Shown here: piece after piece, positions 1 through 13,200 of the stretch | Numbering within the stretch: position 1 is the first letter of the stretch | How the letters are laid out: each line of letters starts with the position of its first letter | Assembly (NCBI GenBank): GCA_030533445.1 | Contig: CM060071.1 | Location: forward strand, 5,004,520 to 5,068,519 | Reading direction: 5' to 3' | Length of the DNA stretch: 64,000 nt | Origin: Cyprinodon diabolis | Taxonomy: Eukaryota; Chordata; Actinopteri; Cyprinodontiformes; Cyprinodontidae | Translations under genes and position numbers: made by a program | The notes under the pieces: generated by a model | Database searches by the model: none | The model's input: the letters and a program-made list of their open reading frames with translations, nothing else | What the model was told of the DNA's origin: nothing

Positions 1-189
1 AAAAGAATTACTTCTAGGAGTCACGTTTAAGCAAATACAAAATGTTTGCATTAAGAAATTAGGTTTTAATCTGTCTGGGTTTAATGGAATGATAAATCAG
101 ACTGTTGGTTTTTTCTTTTGGATGTTCAGTTTTGCTTTGCTCTCTGTTTTAGAGTTTTTTATGGTTTAATTTTTATTTTGTTGTGTTCT

Positions 190-745
190 TTGTTTTTTTC
201 TTAGTCACTGTCTCAGTCTTGGTTCTGTTGTTTTCTTCTGAGCGTTTAGTTTTACTTTGCTCCTTGTTTTTATAGTCTTAGTGGTTTAATTCCTATTTTT
301 TGTGTTTTCTATTTATTTTCAGTCTTCCAGGTTTTTATTTGCTGCCCTCTTGTGGTCTCCTTTTTCCCTAGCTCCCTTTGTGTTCTGCTCTCTGCTCACC
401 TGTTCCCAATCTGCTCATTAGCCCTCTCTTTGTTTCTGTCTTCTATAAATGCTCTCTCTTCAGTTCTTCTTTCCTGGGTCCTCATCTATCTTCCTCCAAC
501 TTGTCTCCCTGAGCCTTCCTCCTCGTTACAGTGATTCCCCTGATGTCTCCATGGTTTGTGGTACGTTTTGACTTTGTTTTCATTTTGGACTTTTGGATTC
601 CCGGTTTCCCGTTGTTTTCATATTTTGGATTACCTGCCTCTGTTTTCTGTTCACTTTCATTAAATCACCAAGAAATCTCACCTCTGCCTTCCTGCCTCTG
701 CTTTCAGGTCAACAAACCATAACCAAACCCTGACACAAACCTCCT
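190..745 (+). repeat. Interspersed repeat, copy 1
   Basis: A pyrimidine-rich repeat also seen, with an inserted Tc1, at 59.5-61.5 kb on the same strand. Shared phrases include GCCCTCTTGTG, a CACCTG-TCCCAATCTGCT block, CTCTTTGTTTCT and an end near CCTGACA. Superfamily unknown. The remainder, 1-190 and 745-1030, holds nothing I can identify. Confidence 0.5.
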
Positions 746-1030
746 ATTAGATCTTAACAGAACCCCCCCCATAAATGGAACAAAGTGAGTACAACAGAAA
801 TTAATTATCACGTTTCTTTAATGTTTATAAATTATTTACTTACAGTAACTGACAGGCGAACCCGAATCGACTTCAATCATTATTAACCCGTCATAACATT
901 CTGACAGTGTGATAAAGACTTTAAATAATTAACGACATCAGGTTTTGATTCATGAAGCAATAATTTGAAGAGTTACATCTGTAGTTTTCTCTTTGATTGG
1001 ATCATTAGAAGCGAGAAGATCAGCAAATAA

Positions 1031-1036
1031 TTTATT
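1031..1036 (-). promoter_or_regulatory. Candidate polyadenylation signal of the myosin gene
   Basis: AATAAA on the minus strand, about 120 nt past the stop codon. It is the first canonical hexamer after the stop that I noticed; the motif is common in AT-rich DNA. Confidence 0.4.
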
Positions 1037-1153
1037 TTTCTGTTTAAGACACATTATAAAGTGATTTAAACAAACGACCAAAGGGGATCAAGAAAAAAAC
1101 CAGCAGTAATGTGAGCGTGGCATCTACAGGCAATCTGAACGGGAACCGGTGAC

Positions 1154-1213
1154 TCATTGTTGCATCATCTGCTCTTCCACTGCCATCGCAAGGATGTGGC
1201 ACAATTCCCTAGC
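1154..1213 (-). CDS. myo15: Myosin XV terminal coding exon w42 with stop
   Basis: 19 codons and [22 protein letters not shown]. It is the last F3 helix. The protein ends on MMQQ, with no class I PDZ ligand such as S/T-x-hydrophobic, which myosin XVa uses to bind whirlin (family knowledge). Acceptor TTTCAG. Confidence 0.93.
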   Translation of the reverse strand, partial: ARELCHILAMAVEEQMMQQ

Positions 1214-4200
1214 CTGAAACAGAACAAAAATGCAATTCAATGAACGCTACTTTCACTGACATTTATCAACAATACTAAACCAATATGCATTTTTTAGAAC
1301 GTAACGACCTCATGAATTCATCTGTAGATTACTTGTACTGTTTTTCTAAAAAGCTGTTGGCTTTAACTCTAATAGTATTTGGGGAAAAAACTGGATGTGA
1401 AAATCACGATGCACTATTAGGGCCATTTGAAGAGATCTGCAGAGTTTTTAACTCACAAAAAATAAAGCCAGATTAAAAGAATTAAGTCGTGATATTAGAT
1501 GAGTGAGAGTTAAATCGTAACATTAAGAAATCAAAGTAACAAGAATAAAGTTGTAACATTGAGACCAAAGTCCTAAAATTATTAAATCAAACATAAAATC
1601 TTAACATTATGAGATTAAAGGTGTATTAAACAAGGAAAAATTCCTAATGAGGAGATAAAAGAAATGACCTACTTTAATGTCAACTCTTACTAAAAGAGTT
1701 GCTCCTATTTTTTTTAGAGCCCTAGTGGCTGTTTTTTTGGACAGTATGCTGACAGGAAAGGGGGTTTGAGAGAGGGGAAGTATAGGGTCCACAGGTCAGA
1801 TTCGAACCCGGGTATCCCACGTCGAGGACTAAGGCCTCCATACATGGGTTGAAAAACATAAATCAATCACTGCATCACTGTAAAGCATAAAGTTATCCAA
1901 CAAAAAGAACAAACCAACAAAATTAAACCAGAAACAAGCTTTTACCTGCTTGAGATGAATCAGAACCTTCTGCTGTCCAGCGAGGCCGTACTGAATCTCC
2001 ATGGATGGAAGCTTTTCTGTCCTCTTAGCACGGATGGTGCGCATGGACTGAACTTCTCCCAGAGCGATCAGAAAAACTCGCTCCTACAGCAGACAGACAC
2101 CAAAACCATCATGACACGAAAACCAAGATTTATTTATGAAGCTACATTTTTAATTGGAGAAACACTTTGAAATGGTAGAATAAAGGGGCATTGCATATTA
2201 TTTTAGAAAGAGCTTTGGTTCCACAGTAAGTAAAATAAGTGCCTGTGTGTTTAACAACATGTGACAAGTAATATAGTTCAATCTGAAAAATTCACACCAA
2301 GAGAAAAGACAATTAGGATAAATTTATTGATACAATTACTTTATCTTTGGCGCTCAGACCTCGGCAGGAAACATAGCACTTCGTTTTGATAGATTTTAAT
2401 GAACAGGAGTAAAGAATAGGGCTGTTTCCCCCCAAGGCCTAAAACTGGTTGTGGAGTAGAGATAGAGGAAGTTGGTCAGTCTGCGGACTGCTGGTTAGAG
2501 AGACGGTCTGCTGAGCTTTATGAGGAGATCCAGTGGATTGCGTGAGCTGATACTAGAGCTTCACTCAGGGACCTGGAAGATGGAAGCCCAGTTTGGATAA
2601 CGAAGGTTGAGAGAACCTGTCTATGATGAGCAAGCATGAAGGGACAGGAGAGGAAAAACTCCCCGTTGGGAAGAAACCTCTGGGAGAACCAGGCTCAACA
2701 TGGCGGTCTTCTGTCAGACTGGTTGAAATGAGACAGGGAACGCAGTAAGAGTCCGGGACGAATGACGCTCTGATGAAGCTTTAGCTACCATGGTGGAGGA
2801 GGGGCTGGAGGGGGGTTGATATGGTGTCATCTGAATGAAGTCAGACAGCGCACCACCGCCTGCGCACAGGAGCAGACTGTGCGGATCGGAGGCCTTTTAA
2901 GACGAACTTTGGATGCCGATTGGCTTTCATGGAGATGTGGTTCAAAGCTGATTGGCTGTGTCGCAGATGGATGAAGGTAAACAATCAGCTTCTTCAGTTG
3001 AACTTCCACCTAGGCTCCATTTTTACCCAGGGCTGTAAGTAAGTTGGAACAGTACAGTAATGCGTACCAGTAAAGATTTAGGCGGGTATGCAGCCAGGAA
3101 GAGCTGCTGGCTGCTATTTAGTGCTCCAATTTCAGCGCTCAGTTACCACCTTGGTGAGACGGATGTGAAATGGTCAGATCATGGAAATGGACCTCAATCC
3201 GCAATATCCAGGTCCACCACATTAAGGTGAAACCGACATCTAGCAGATGCGATGATGAGCCTTTTTACCCAGCAACTTGCTGGTACTAAGGAATGTTAGC
3301 TATGAATAAACCTTTATACATTTTATCTGCAAAAGGAGGTTGTTTTCAGGGTGAGTTGCCCTTTAAGACTGATTTACCTGAGAAAATACATTTAATACTG
3401 CTTTTGAATTCCACACAACTAAATGGATGGAGGGAATGTGACATAAAGCAGAAGCACAAATTCACACAGCAACAACATAAACTTACTCTAAAACTGCTAA
3501 CATATCATGAGAAAAGCTTAAGCCATGATTTTAAAGAAGAAAAATTACCTGAGTTGTAGGATGAATGAAATGCACTCCCTCCTTGTTGAGGCTGACTAAG
3601 CAGGGGGAAGGACAGCCTCGCTGACTAACCTTCTTGGCCAGGAAAACATTGGAGCCAAACAAAGGGAGGGCGCCCAGAGTCTCTGGGATACAAGATTAGC
3701 ACAGTTATGGCATTCATACAAATAGCATCATTGTTATCCTCATGGAAATAACAGCTTCTACTCACCAATAAATCGGATTTTGGCATCTGGTTGATTGAGA
3801 GACTGCATGGCGGCTAACGCATTATGGAAGATTGACAGGATTTCTTCAGGGTTAATGTTGGGCATGCCTTGTGATGGTAGGTATTGCTTTAGCTCTTGTC
3901 TAGGAGAGGAAAAGAAAAACAAATATGTTTGGAAAAAGTACAAACACACACTTATAAATTACTCCTTACGAAGCAATAAAGAAAAATCAAATAAGAATCA
4001 TCTGATGTACAGCGCTGATGAAAGCCTTTAGTGATGCTCAGAGAAGAAAATGTCCAAATTACATTGATCTGAGGACTACCTGCCCACTGACGCAAGCTGC
4101 ATGTTTTCAGCTGTTGAATGTCAGTATCATTGAAGTACTCAGACCCTCCCTTTTATGGTGACATTACAAGACCTCACATGATCACCCATTGAGATTAATT

Positions 4201-7200
4201 CCACCATCAGAGAAACAAAAATATGTCTACTCAGACAGACAGACTCGGTTGATCCAAGCGAGAAGGGAGGGTCTACTGGGAACACCTGGGACTTGTCTTG
4301 AATCTGGCAGAGATTCTGAGGGAGGCTGGAGACAGGAAGTCTTGTGGACCATATTCTATTGTTGATCCAGCCGCACATAGCTGTGGATGTAAGGTCCGCA
4401 CTGCCTGTGGAGATGCCAGCAGTGAAATCCGGTGGTGGACACCAGCAGTAGGCAATGCTATCCTAATCCTAATGAGCCTGGTACCGTAAGGCCAAGCGTT
4501 CACCTGTCCGACTGTCACACAGGCAATTAAAAAAATTAAAAAACAGGGCTGAGAGGAGTTTGGAAGGAACATGGAGAGAGATTCAATTCTATTCAGTTTA
4601 TTTCTATTGCGCCCATTCACAACACGTCATAAGTTTTAACCAAAGTTATCTATCTGAGGAAAGCCAGTTGATTGCATCGACTCATTGACTCTTCAGCAAT
4701 CCCTCACACTAAGCATGCTTGTAGCGACAGTGGAGAGGAAAAACTCCCTTTGAACAGGAAGAAAACTCCAGCAGAACCAGACTAGACCGATCAACTACGA
4801 AGGGAAATAGGCTGCTGACACATCTCTTCAGCATGGCATGCAAGTCATGGATAGCGGCGCTTGGTTGGGTGGAGGCTCCCCTTTAAAAGAAGGGCGACTG
4901 GAGGGTGTGTTCCAAACATAGAGAGATGACACTCCTCATTGAGTTTGGTATATTCTGATTTATATGATTCATTCCTTTTATGGTTGAAGTGATTTTTACA
5001 GCGTCTGTGGTTATGATTTTAAAGCATCGTTCAGGTGTTTTCTTTCACTCATCTTTGCATCTTTAACTGTCTCTACTGATCGTACTCACACTGAGAGCTG
5101 GTTGCTGTGACCCAGAGCCACATGCTGCAGGGCTGCAAGTTCTGCTGCGGTCGCTCCAGCGTTAGGAGGGATCACCGTCTTACCACTGAGGTATTCTTCC
5201 AGCACCTTCACACACAAGAAGAACGGGTCAATCCAGATAAAATCATTTTGCACCAAGTCTGAGAGAAAGAGTCCTCTTACCTGCTGATAATGGAACTCCA
5301 CATAGAGCTCATTTCTAAAGGAAAGGGGCCTTTCCCAGAGGACCCTCCTGAAGAAGAATAAGATGGAGCCGTCGTCCAGTAAGAAGTCAAACAAGTACTC
5401 CTCAGGACGCAGGGGGCGCATTATCCCATCTGACACAGAGGACCAAAGAGGTTTAATGGTGGAACAGAAACCTGAAGTGTTAATCTGACATGAAATGATC
5501 CAGATTTGTTTCTTTGTAATTCAGAAACATCATTTATAAAACTAGAAAAGGTCAAACCGATGACGTCTGCATGGTTTTACATGATGGTTCTATCTAACCA
5601 AAACTAAAAAGAACCATCAGCCGGACCAAAGCCACTTCTTTAGAAAACCAAGATGGCGGCCGTCTGGAGATCAGCATAAGGTTCCTGAAGGACCTCAGAC
5701 GATGATGAACCGAGTCCTCTGGGACACCGGCTGTGTCTGACCGTCTGCTCTAACCACTATATACACTCACCGGACACTTTATTAGGTATACCTGTCCAAC
5801 TGCTCGTTAACACTTAATTTCTAAGCAGCCAATCACATGGCGGCAACTCAGTGCATTTAGACATGGTCAAGAAAATCTCCTGCAGTTCAAACTGAGCATC
5901 AGTATGGGGAAGAAAGGTGATTTGAGTGACTTTGAACGTGGCATGATTGTTGGTGCCAGAAGGGCTGGTCTGAGTATTTCAGAAACTGCTGATCTACTGG
6001 GATTTTCACGCACAACCATCTCTAGGGTTTACAGAGAATGGTCCGAACAAGAAAAAAACCATCCAGTGAGCGGCAGTTCTGTGGGCGGAAAAGCCTTGTT
6101 GATGCCAGAGGTCAGAGGAGAATGGCCAGACTGGTTCGAGCTGATAGAAGGGCAACAGTGACTCAAAAAACCACCCGTTACAACCAAGGTGGGCAGAAGA
6201 GCATCTCTGAACGCACAGTACGTCGAACTTTGAGGCAGATGGGCTACAGCAGCAGAAGACCACACCGGGTGCCACTCCTTTCAGCTAAGAACAGGAAACT
6301 GAGGCTACAATTTGCACAAGCTCATCAAAATTGGACAATAGACGATTGGAAAAACGTTGCCTGGTCTGATGAGTCTCGATTTCTGCTGCGACATTCGGAC
6401 GGTAGGGTCAGAATTTGGCATCTACAACATGAAAGCATGGATCCATCCTGCCTTGTATCAACGGTTCAGGCTGGTGGTGGTGGTGTCATGGTGTGGGGAA
6501 TATTTTCTTGGCACTCTTTGGGCCCCTTGGTACCAATTGAGCATCGTTGCAATGCCACAGCCTACCTGAGTATTGTTGCTGACCATGTCCATCCCTTTAT
6601 GACCGCAATGTACCCAACTTCTGATGGCTACTTTCAGCAGGATAATGCGCCATGTCATAAAGCTGGAATCATCTCAGACTGGTTTCTTGAACATGACAAT
6701 GAGTTCACTGTACTCAATTGGCCTCCACAGTCACCAGATCTCAATCCAATAGAGCATCTTTGGGATGTGGTGGAACGGGAGATTCGCATCATGGATGTGC
6801 AGCCGACAAATCTGCGGCAACTGTGTGATGCCATCATGTCAATATGAACCAAACTCCCTGAGGAATGCTTCCAGCACCTTGTTGAATCTATGCCATGAAG
6901 AATTGAGGCAGTTCTGAAGGCAAAAGGGGGTCCAACCCATTACTAGCATGGGGTACCTAATAAAGTGGCCGGTGAGTGTAGTGGCTACACCATTTTAAAT
7001 GGTTGTCTGAACGTCTAGTGGATGAAAAAGTAGTGGACTCAAAATTTCACATAATGCCCTAAAAACCAGTTTATAAACACTGGCAGCCCCATCATTACAT
7101 CAAATATTGGTTTGGGGGCATGCAGGTGGGCAGTGGTTAGCACGCCTGACCCATGGACGGAGGCCTTAGTCCTCAACGTGGACGACCCAGGTTTCAATCC

Positions 7201-10200
7201 GACCTGTGGTCCTTTGCCTCATGTCTCTCCCTCTCTCTCTCATCCCCCCTTTCCTGTCAGCCTACTGTAAAAAAAAAACAAGCCACTAGTGCCGCAAAAA
7301 AATATTCCACAGTGTTCTCGATGAAGGATGTTGTGAATGCACTGTGACAGAACTATCTGTGAAGAATGATCCACTCTGTCTGTGCTCCCATTTCCTTCCC
7401 AGATCTTTATGTACATAATGGAGATGATAACTTTCTATCCTGACAGAAAAACTGTCCGAATTAGAGACTGTGCTTGGGAAAACATTATTCTTAACATGCA
7501 AATGGCATGTATTATCAGGCCCTCAAAGGAAAAGTCTGCTCATATTTAGAATTAAAACTTCTGAAAGTACTTTAAATATGAAATGATTACATACTGTTCA
7601 ATACATTTTCATTTTAATGTGCTTAGTTTTATAACTAATGGTAACAGTGTCACATTTAACTTTGCATCATCTTGAAAAACTATTTATTTTGGTATGTGCT
7701 CAACAACAAGTTGGGGCAGCACCGAGTCCAACCACAAAGAACTTAATTGTCTGGATGAAGCTGATTATTTTTAATGGTTTTTAACACCAACAGGCCATAA
7801 TGAAAATGGAGCTTAAATAAAACAAAACTAATGCGTCTATTTTGAAAATGTAAGGAGTAGAAAGTAAAAAGTTGTCAAAAAAATAATTATTCCAATAAAA
7901 TATAGATAGAAAACTACTGAAGTAAAGAAACAAAGTACTGGTACTTTGATACTTGATGCCTGATCAGCATATAGACAGTTAGTACACAAAAGTTTGAAAG
8001 AAAAAAATAAAACAAAAAAAGTTAAAATTACCTAAAATTATTTATATATAAGAAATAATTGTTGACTAACAACTTTATGCAAAAGAAAATAAATGTATTG
8101 CAGCAAAAAAAGATGTTAAAAGAAAAGTCCTGTTCAATAAATGATCAGTCGTTTTAATTCAGAGTAAATTTCATGTGAATGTGCTTTACTGGAGGCATCC
8201 ATGTTTGTCAAAGAACTCTACTGCCACCTACTGGTTTGTGACGTCACGGTGCGGTATCGGCTGTTGATCAAGTCCCAGTGCTGTATCTGGTGTTTGTCAT
8301 CCAAGTCATCTTGAAAACATTCTTCTTCCAAATGTTGGCTACATATTACGGGTTTTTTCTCTGGCCAGAAGTTCGATGGCAAATCCTCCCTCAAGTTGGC
8401 GATCCAACGACCAACCCGTCCGTGGAGGATCAGGAATCAGAAACGTGAAAGGATTTTTTGGCCGTTTCTCAATTCACGAGAACGCGAGTACGTACTCGCG
8501 TTCTTGTCAAGTCCGTTCTTGGCGAGAACGCAGGAAGATCGGACTTGACGAGAACGCGAGCACGCAAGCACGTATGTGTATTGGAACAGAAGCGTACTCG
8601 TGACGTCATCACATGCAACGTTCTTTAGCATTTCTTTAACAGTCAAAACTATTTATTCCCTACACAAAACATTTTGAAAACAATATTTTTAATTTCTAAA
8701 GCTTAAAAAACATTTAAAAAAAATAACCGAACCGCAAAAAACCGCCATCAGAACGAGCGGCAGTTCACACATAACTAGACCGAGAGAAGTGCACTACAGA
8801 CGGGGTAACATTAGCCCTGGCTGCGGTTACCCTCGGAGGTCTGCTGGTCACTCTGGTCCGCTCAACGACGGACTTTTTTTTTTAATTTCGCACTAACTCT
8901 GTAAACAGGCCACACAGGGAGGCTTAAATGTATAATGTTATCGCCTCAAACGATTTCAAAACGTACTTTTGAAGAACAACAGCAGCAGAAAAGGGAATGT
9001 TTAACTTACCACTGTGAGCGCTGTCTCGAATCAAGCTGCGGCCGCGGGGCATTCTGGGGAAGCGGTCAGTCTGAAGAACGCACAAGTCTGCTCTGATGCA
9101 TACTCGATAAAGAGGGCGGGGCGAGAACAACATCCGGGGATTTGGTGCGTTCTCGACCTGGCGTTCTCGAGAATTGGAACGGTACTCGGGCTGAGGCTGA
9201 TGACGTGTCACGAGTACACGAGCACACGAGAACGCTCAAGAACGCATATTAAGAAACGGCCTCTTTTTTTTTTTTTACTTTTACCCGATGTATTCCAACA
9301 TCCAGCTGCCATGCACGTGGGCATTGTCAGTTTCACTATAGCTCTGGTGAATTTCAATGGTGAAGTCCTCTGGAAATCTTCAATAATTGTTGATTGCAGA
9401 TGTGTCTAGTAGTTCCCATTGATTTTGCTTGTAAAGCGGGGAGAATGGCGCTAGGCTTAGTGACGTCACTGCCGGAAGATGGCAGGAGGGAGGGGTTACT
9501 ATATTTGGGCAAAAATGGCCGCTCCCAGACTCGGTGATTGTGACGAAAGTTATTGTTGTTATTTTTTTACTGATTAATGCTAAATTCGCTAAATCACTGC
9601 AAACGTATTAGTTTTAGGTATAGATAACGATCCATTGGTTATTCCTTGCTGACTGGACTTTTCCTTTAACAAGCACTTACATGAATAATAGATAATATAG
9701 CGCTGAAATAAGGAAAGTTCTTAAGAGGATTAAACATAGCTTTTTAAAAAGCTGTTTAAGTTTAGGCCTAGAAGGATGTTCAATCATTTGCTTTGCTCCG
9801 TTAGCTGCAGCACAGACACCGGCTGGTCACCGCCGCCTCTCCCCCGCTCTGGTAAATGGACTGCTCTTATCTCCTGCTGTCATCCTATGATCTCTCTGCT
9901 GTTATTTAACTCAGGAGCAAGGCACAGCAGGCCAACTCTGCCCTGTCCTGAAGGGGCACTTGCCAAAATCTCCCTGCGCACCTTTCTGATCTCCAGAAGG
10001 CCACCTTCTCTTGCATCTGTCGTCCTTCCTTGAAGCGGAATAGTTTTTGGAAGTACAACTGAAAGCATCGGCCAGATGCAGCTCCTGGTGGAGATGGTGA
10101 TACTCTCCAGAGCAGCTCTATCTCTCGAATTTCCAGCAAACACAGGGATGTCTACGACTTGATGACGTGGTGGAGGCCATCGTCGCCGTGAATCCGATAG

Positions 10201-13200
10201 GTTTTGCAGGTTTCCCATTCAGTGTGAACGCACCGTGGCTCTTTGACTTTTGTTATCATTTACACAACATTGCTTGGATGTGCTAAGTAGCTTAGCCGCT
10301 GTACTTCCTTGTTAACCCTTGCATGGTATCAGACCTCTGTTATTGTACAGTAGTAGCCATTCAAAATTTTCCCACTTTTCTTAATGGGTCCTTGGCTTGT
10401 CCCCTACAGTTCCTTTTTAAACATCTAAAATATTCTTTCTGTCATGGTTTGTGGACATTAAGATCTAAAGAGAAGCGCCATCTCCTGGTCAGACCCTGTA
10501 ATTCAGTGAAAGGGGTGGAGTCAGAGAGAAAAATAAGCAAGAGGGGGTGATTCCTGTGGCTGGGAGTAGGAGGGGATTCGGCTGCCATTCGGCTTGGAAC
10601 ATAACCACTGTGTTATTTTCTTTTCTTGTAATATTAAAGTGTACAGATAACAAATTGTTTGGTAGAACAGTTGTTATTTCATTGGTAATATTTTTTTCAA
10701 ATCTCCACTAGTTAAAAATGATGTTAGGTATTAAAATGCTGTTTTTTTTTTTGGTGTGGAGAAAATTTGTTAATAAAAAGGGGCGAGTGCGTTGGCGCAC
10801 ACAGCTTGACCGGAGAGGAAGACGCACACTGACAGATCTGTGCAGCGGGAGTTTTTGTTTTGGTTGTATGTTCAAAATTTGTTAAAAATAAAAGAACAAA
10901 GATAAAACTGCAACCAAAGATTGTCGCAGCGCCGCAGAACAGGCGTCTTGAAAACTGCTCGGAGTTTGCACCCAGAGGTGCAAGAAGACGCCGCCGAGGA
11001 GAAAGAAAGACGCCTAGCGATACCACTCTTTTTTCTAAATTTTTTTTTGGAGGGTTTGACCTTTGGATTTTTCATTTTGGAATGGGACTTTTGACTTAAA
11101 CACTTCCAGGACTTGGTTTTGAGTTCGGAGGACATGGAACTCATTTGTAGACATTATTATTAAAAATAAAACGAACTGGACATTTTGGACTTTCAGTTAT
11201 TAGGGTCTTTTGCTGATTTAAATTGAGTCTTTTGAGTCTAACTTATAAATAGGTTATGAAGTATTTTTGGTTATTAATCTGTTTATACCAAATCACTATT
11301 GAATGAATTATTGATATTTGGTAGTATTGTGATTTTTTTTCTCTCTCTAATAAGTCAGTGTTGTTAAAAATCAACAAAGTTCTTACTAAGTGGTTGGATA
11401 TTTTTACTTTTATATCAAATTAATAATGTAACATATTTTACCTGACTCCTGTGACAAAATCCCCCTTGAGTATATTGTGAGTTCTGCTTTTAATCAAGCT
11501 GAATTTTACAGGCTGGCGTTTGACTGGGAAGGGCCAGTTTGAATGGCTGCTACTATAAATATACAGCAAGGTCTTTATTTACTAAGAAATAGAGCAAAAA
11601 CAGCCAATAATACACCATTTGGACGTCCTTTAGTAAACCTTGTTTGCCATCAGAGATTTTACATTTTGAAACTGTTACATAATGTTACCCTTTTGAGATC
11701 CAAATAGCTGGATCTACCTTTTTTTAGATTCAACGGTTACCTTGAAGCCTCCTTGCGATGACTGAAAACTCCCTAACTTCTGCAAAGTCTAGAATCTCCA
11801 TGTTTTCACACAGCTCTTTCATCACGTCTACTGCCACCTAGATGAAGACAAGTGAAATGTGGAGCAATTCCCAAAAGAAACACATCAATCTGTTTGGCTT
11901 ATTTCATGTGGAAATAGTTAATTTGTCTTAAAAACAAATCATACACTGAAGCTGCGGATCTTGACAGGAAACTCTACCCCTCCTGGTAAGTGGATGGACA
12001 CACGTTGAGAAGTTTTGCCATTCTGGAAGAAAAATTAATTTAAAAATGACACAGGCTTCAAGCTGCAAAAAAGCAACAATATAAAATCACCTTCTTCACA
12101 TAGAAATATTGGCCTCTGTCTTATTGTACAGATAAACCTACCAAAACAGCCTGCATCTCAACTTGAGAAGGAATGTTGCGTCGACCACCAAAGGCGATAG
12201 AACGTTGCAGGTTATCCTCACAAACACTTGCTTGTTCTGATGTTAAAAAGCAAATAAAAAAATCAGACTAAAGTTTACTGACTCACTTAAGAAATGAGCT
12301 TTTTCTGTCCTGTACCTTGGTACGGGTGGCCGTTGCTCTGAGCGATGTCTTGCAGGTGTTCAATGACAAACGGTTGCAGGAGACCAGAGCAGGGAAAGAA
12401 ACCAGTTATGAGGTTGAGCAGTCGCCAGGCAAGGGTACAGCTTGATCTGCAAAGACGAAGCCATGAAGAAGCGTATGTCAGAACATAAGAGCGTTATTAT
12501 GAGGGCTGGGAAACGCTCACAAAGGCTGTGAATGAGCAGGACCGTGAGCTGAGCAGTATGCTGGGTGTGATTGAACTCAAAGGTGAGATGGGATAAAATC
12601 TTGGATGTGCACGCTCGCTTAAAGGCGTAAAAGCCCAGCAAATTCGGAATATTGGATCTGCCATGGAGTGCCAGCAAGAAAAGACTCAAAGCTGAAAGAT
12701 AACTCTGTGCAGCCTGCTCTCAAAACAATAAGTGTTATTTTGGATTCGGCCTCCCCCTTATCAAACCTCCCCTCAATGTTATGGCCGAAGGGCCATAACT
12801 GACGGCTAACCTCCACCTCCAGTACCCTCTGTGGATGCGTCCAGAACTGTAGTGCCAGTCGATAAACTTCCATCTTATCAAGGGCATGGCCGGTGGAAAG
12901 CGTTCCTGGACAAATTGAACGAACTAATCATACATACACAACTGATTCTCAAATGTTTGATTGATTTTCATGTTGCTCCAGCCTCAAATGTCTTCCTTCT
13001 GTTGAAATATATATCCCGTGTTACATGTGCTTTTTTTGTGCTGAGGTGTTTTTTTTTTTATATCTCAAAATATACCCCTACAAGGATAAAGTGTGAAATA
13101 TTTCTCCCCCCTCTGCCTCCCCAATGTGGCTCCTATCTTTCCACAGAGATAAAGGCAGTGCTATAAGGGAACTGTCTCACAGTGGGGTCCTTGGCAACCA

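Noticed and set aside
9014..9409. 131-codon plus-strand ORF
   Set aside because: Runs through the end of a non-autonomous element into flanking DNA; no domain, no splice or homology support.
10438..11455. Possible solo LTR (TGTCATGG ... CTGTGACA)
   Set aside because: No target duplication, no primer-binding site and no paired copy; the ends may be chance.
12360..12873. Two overlapping minus-strand ORFs in an intron
   Set aside because: The lower one overlaps exon w33 by reading partly in another frame; the rest has no domain and would break the myosin frame if included.
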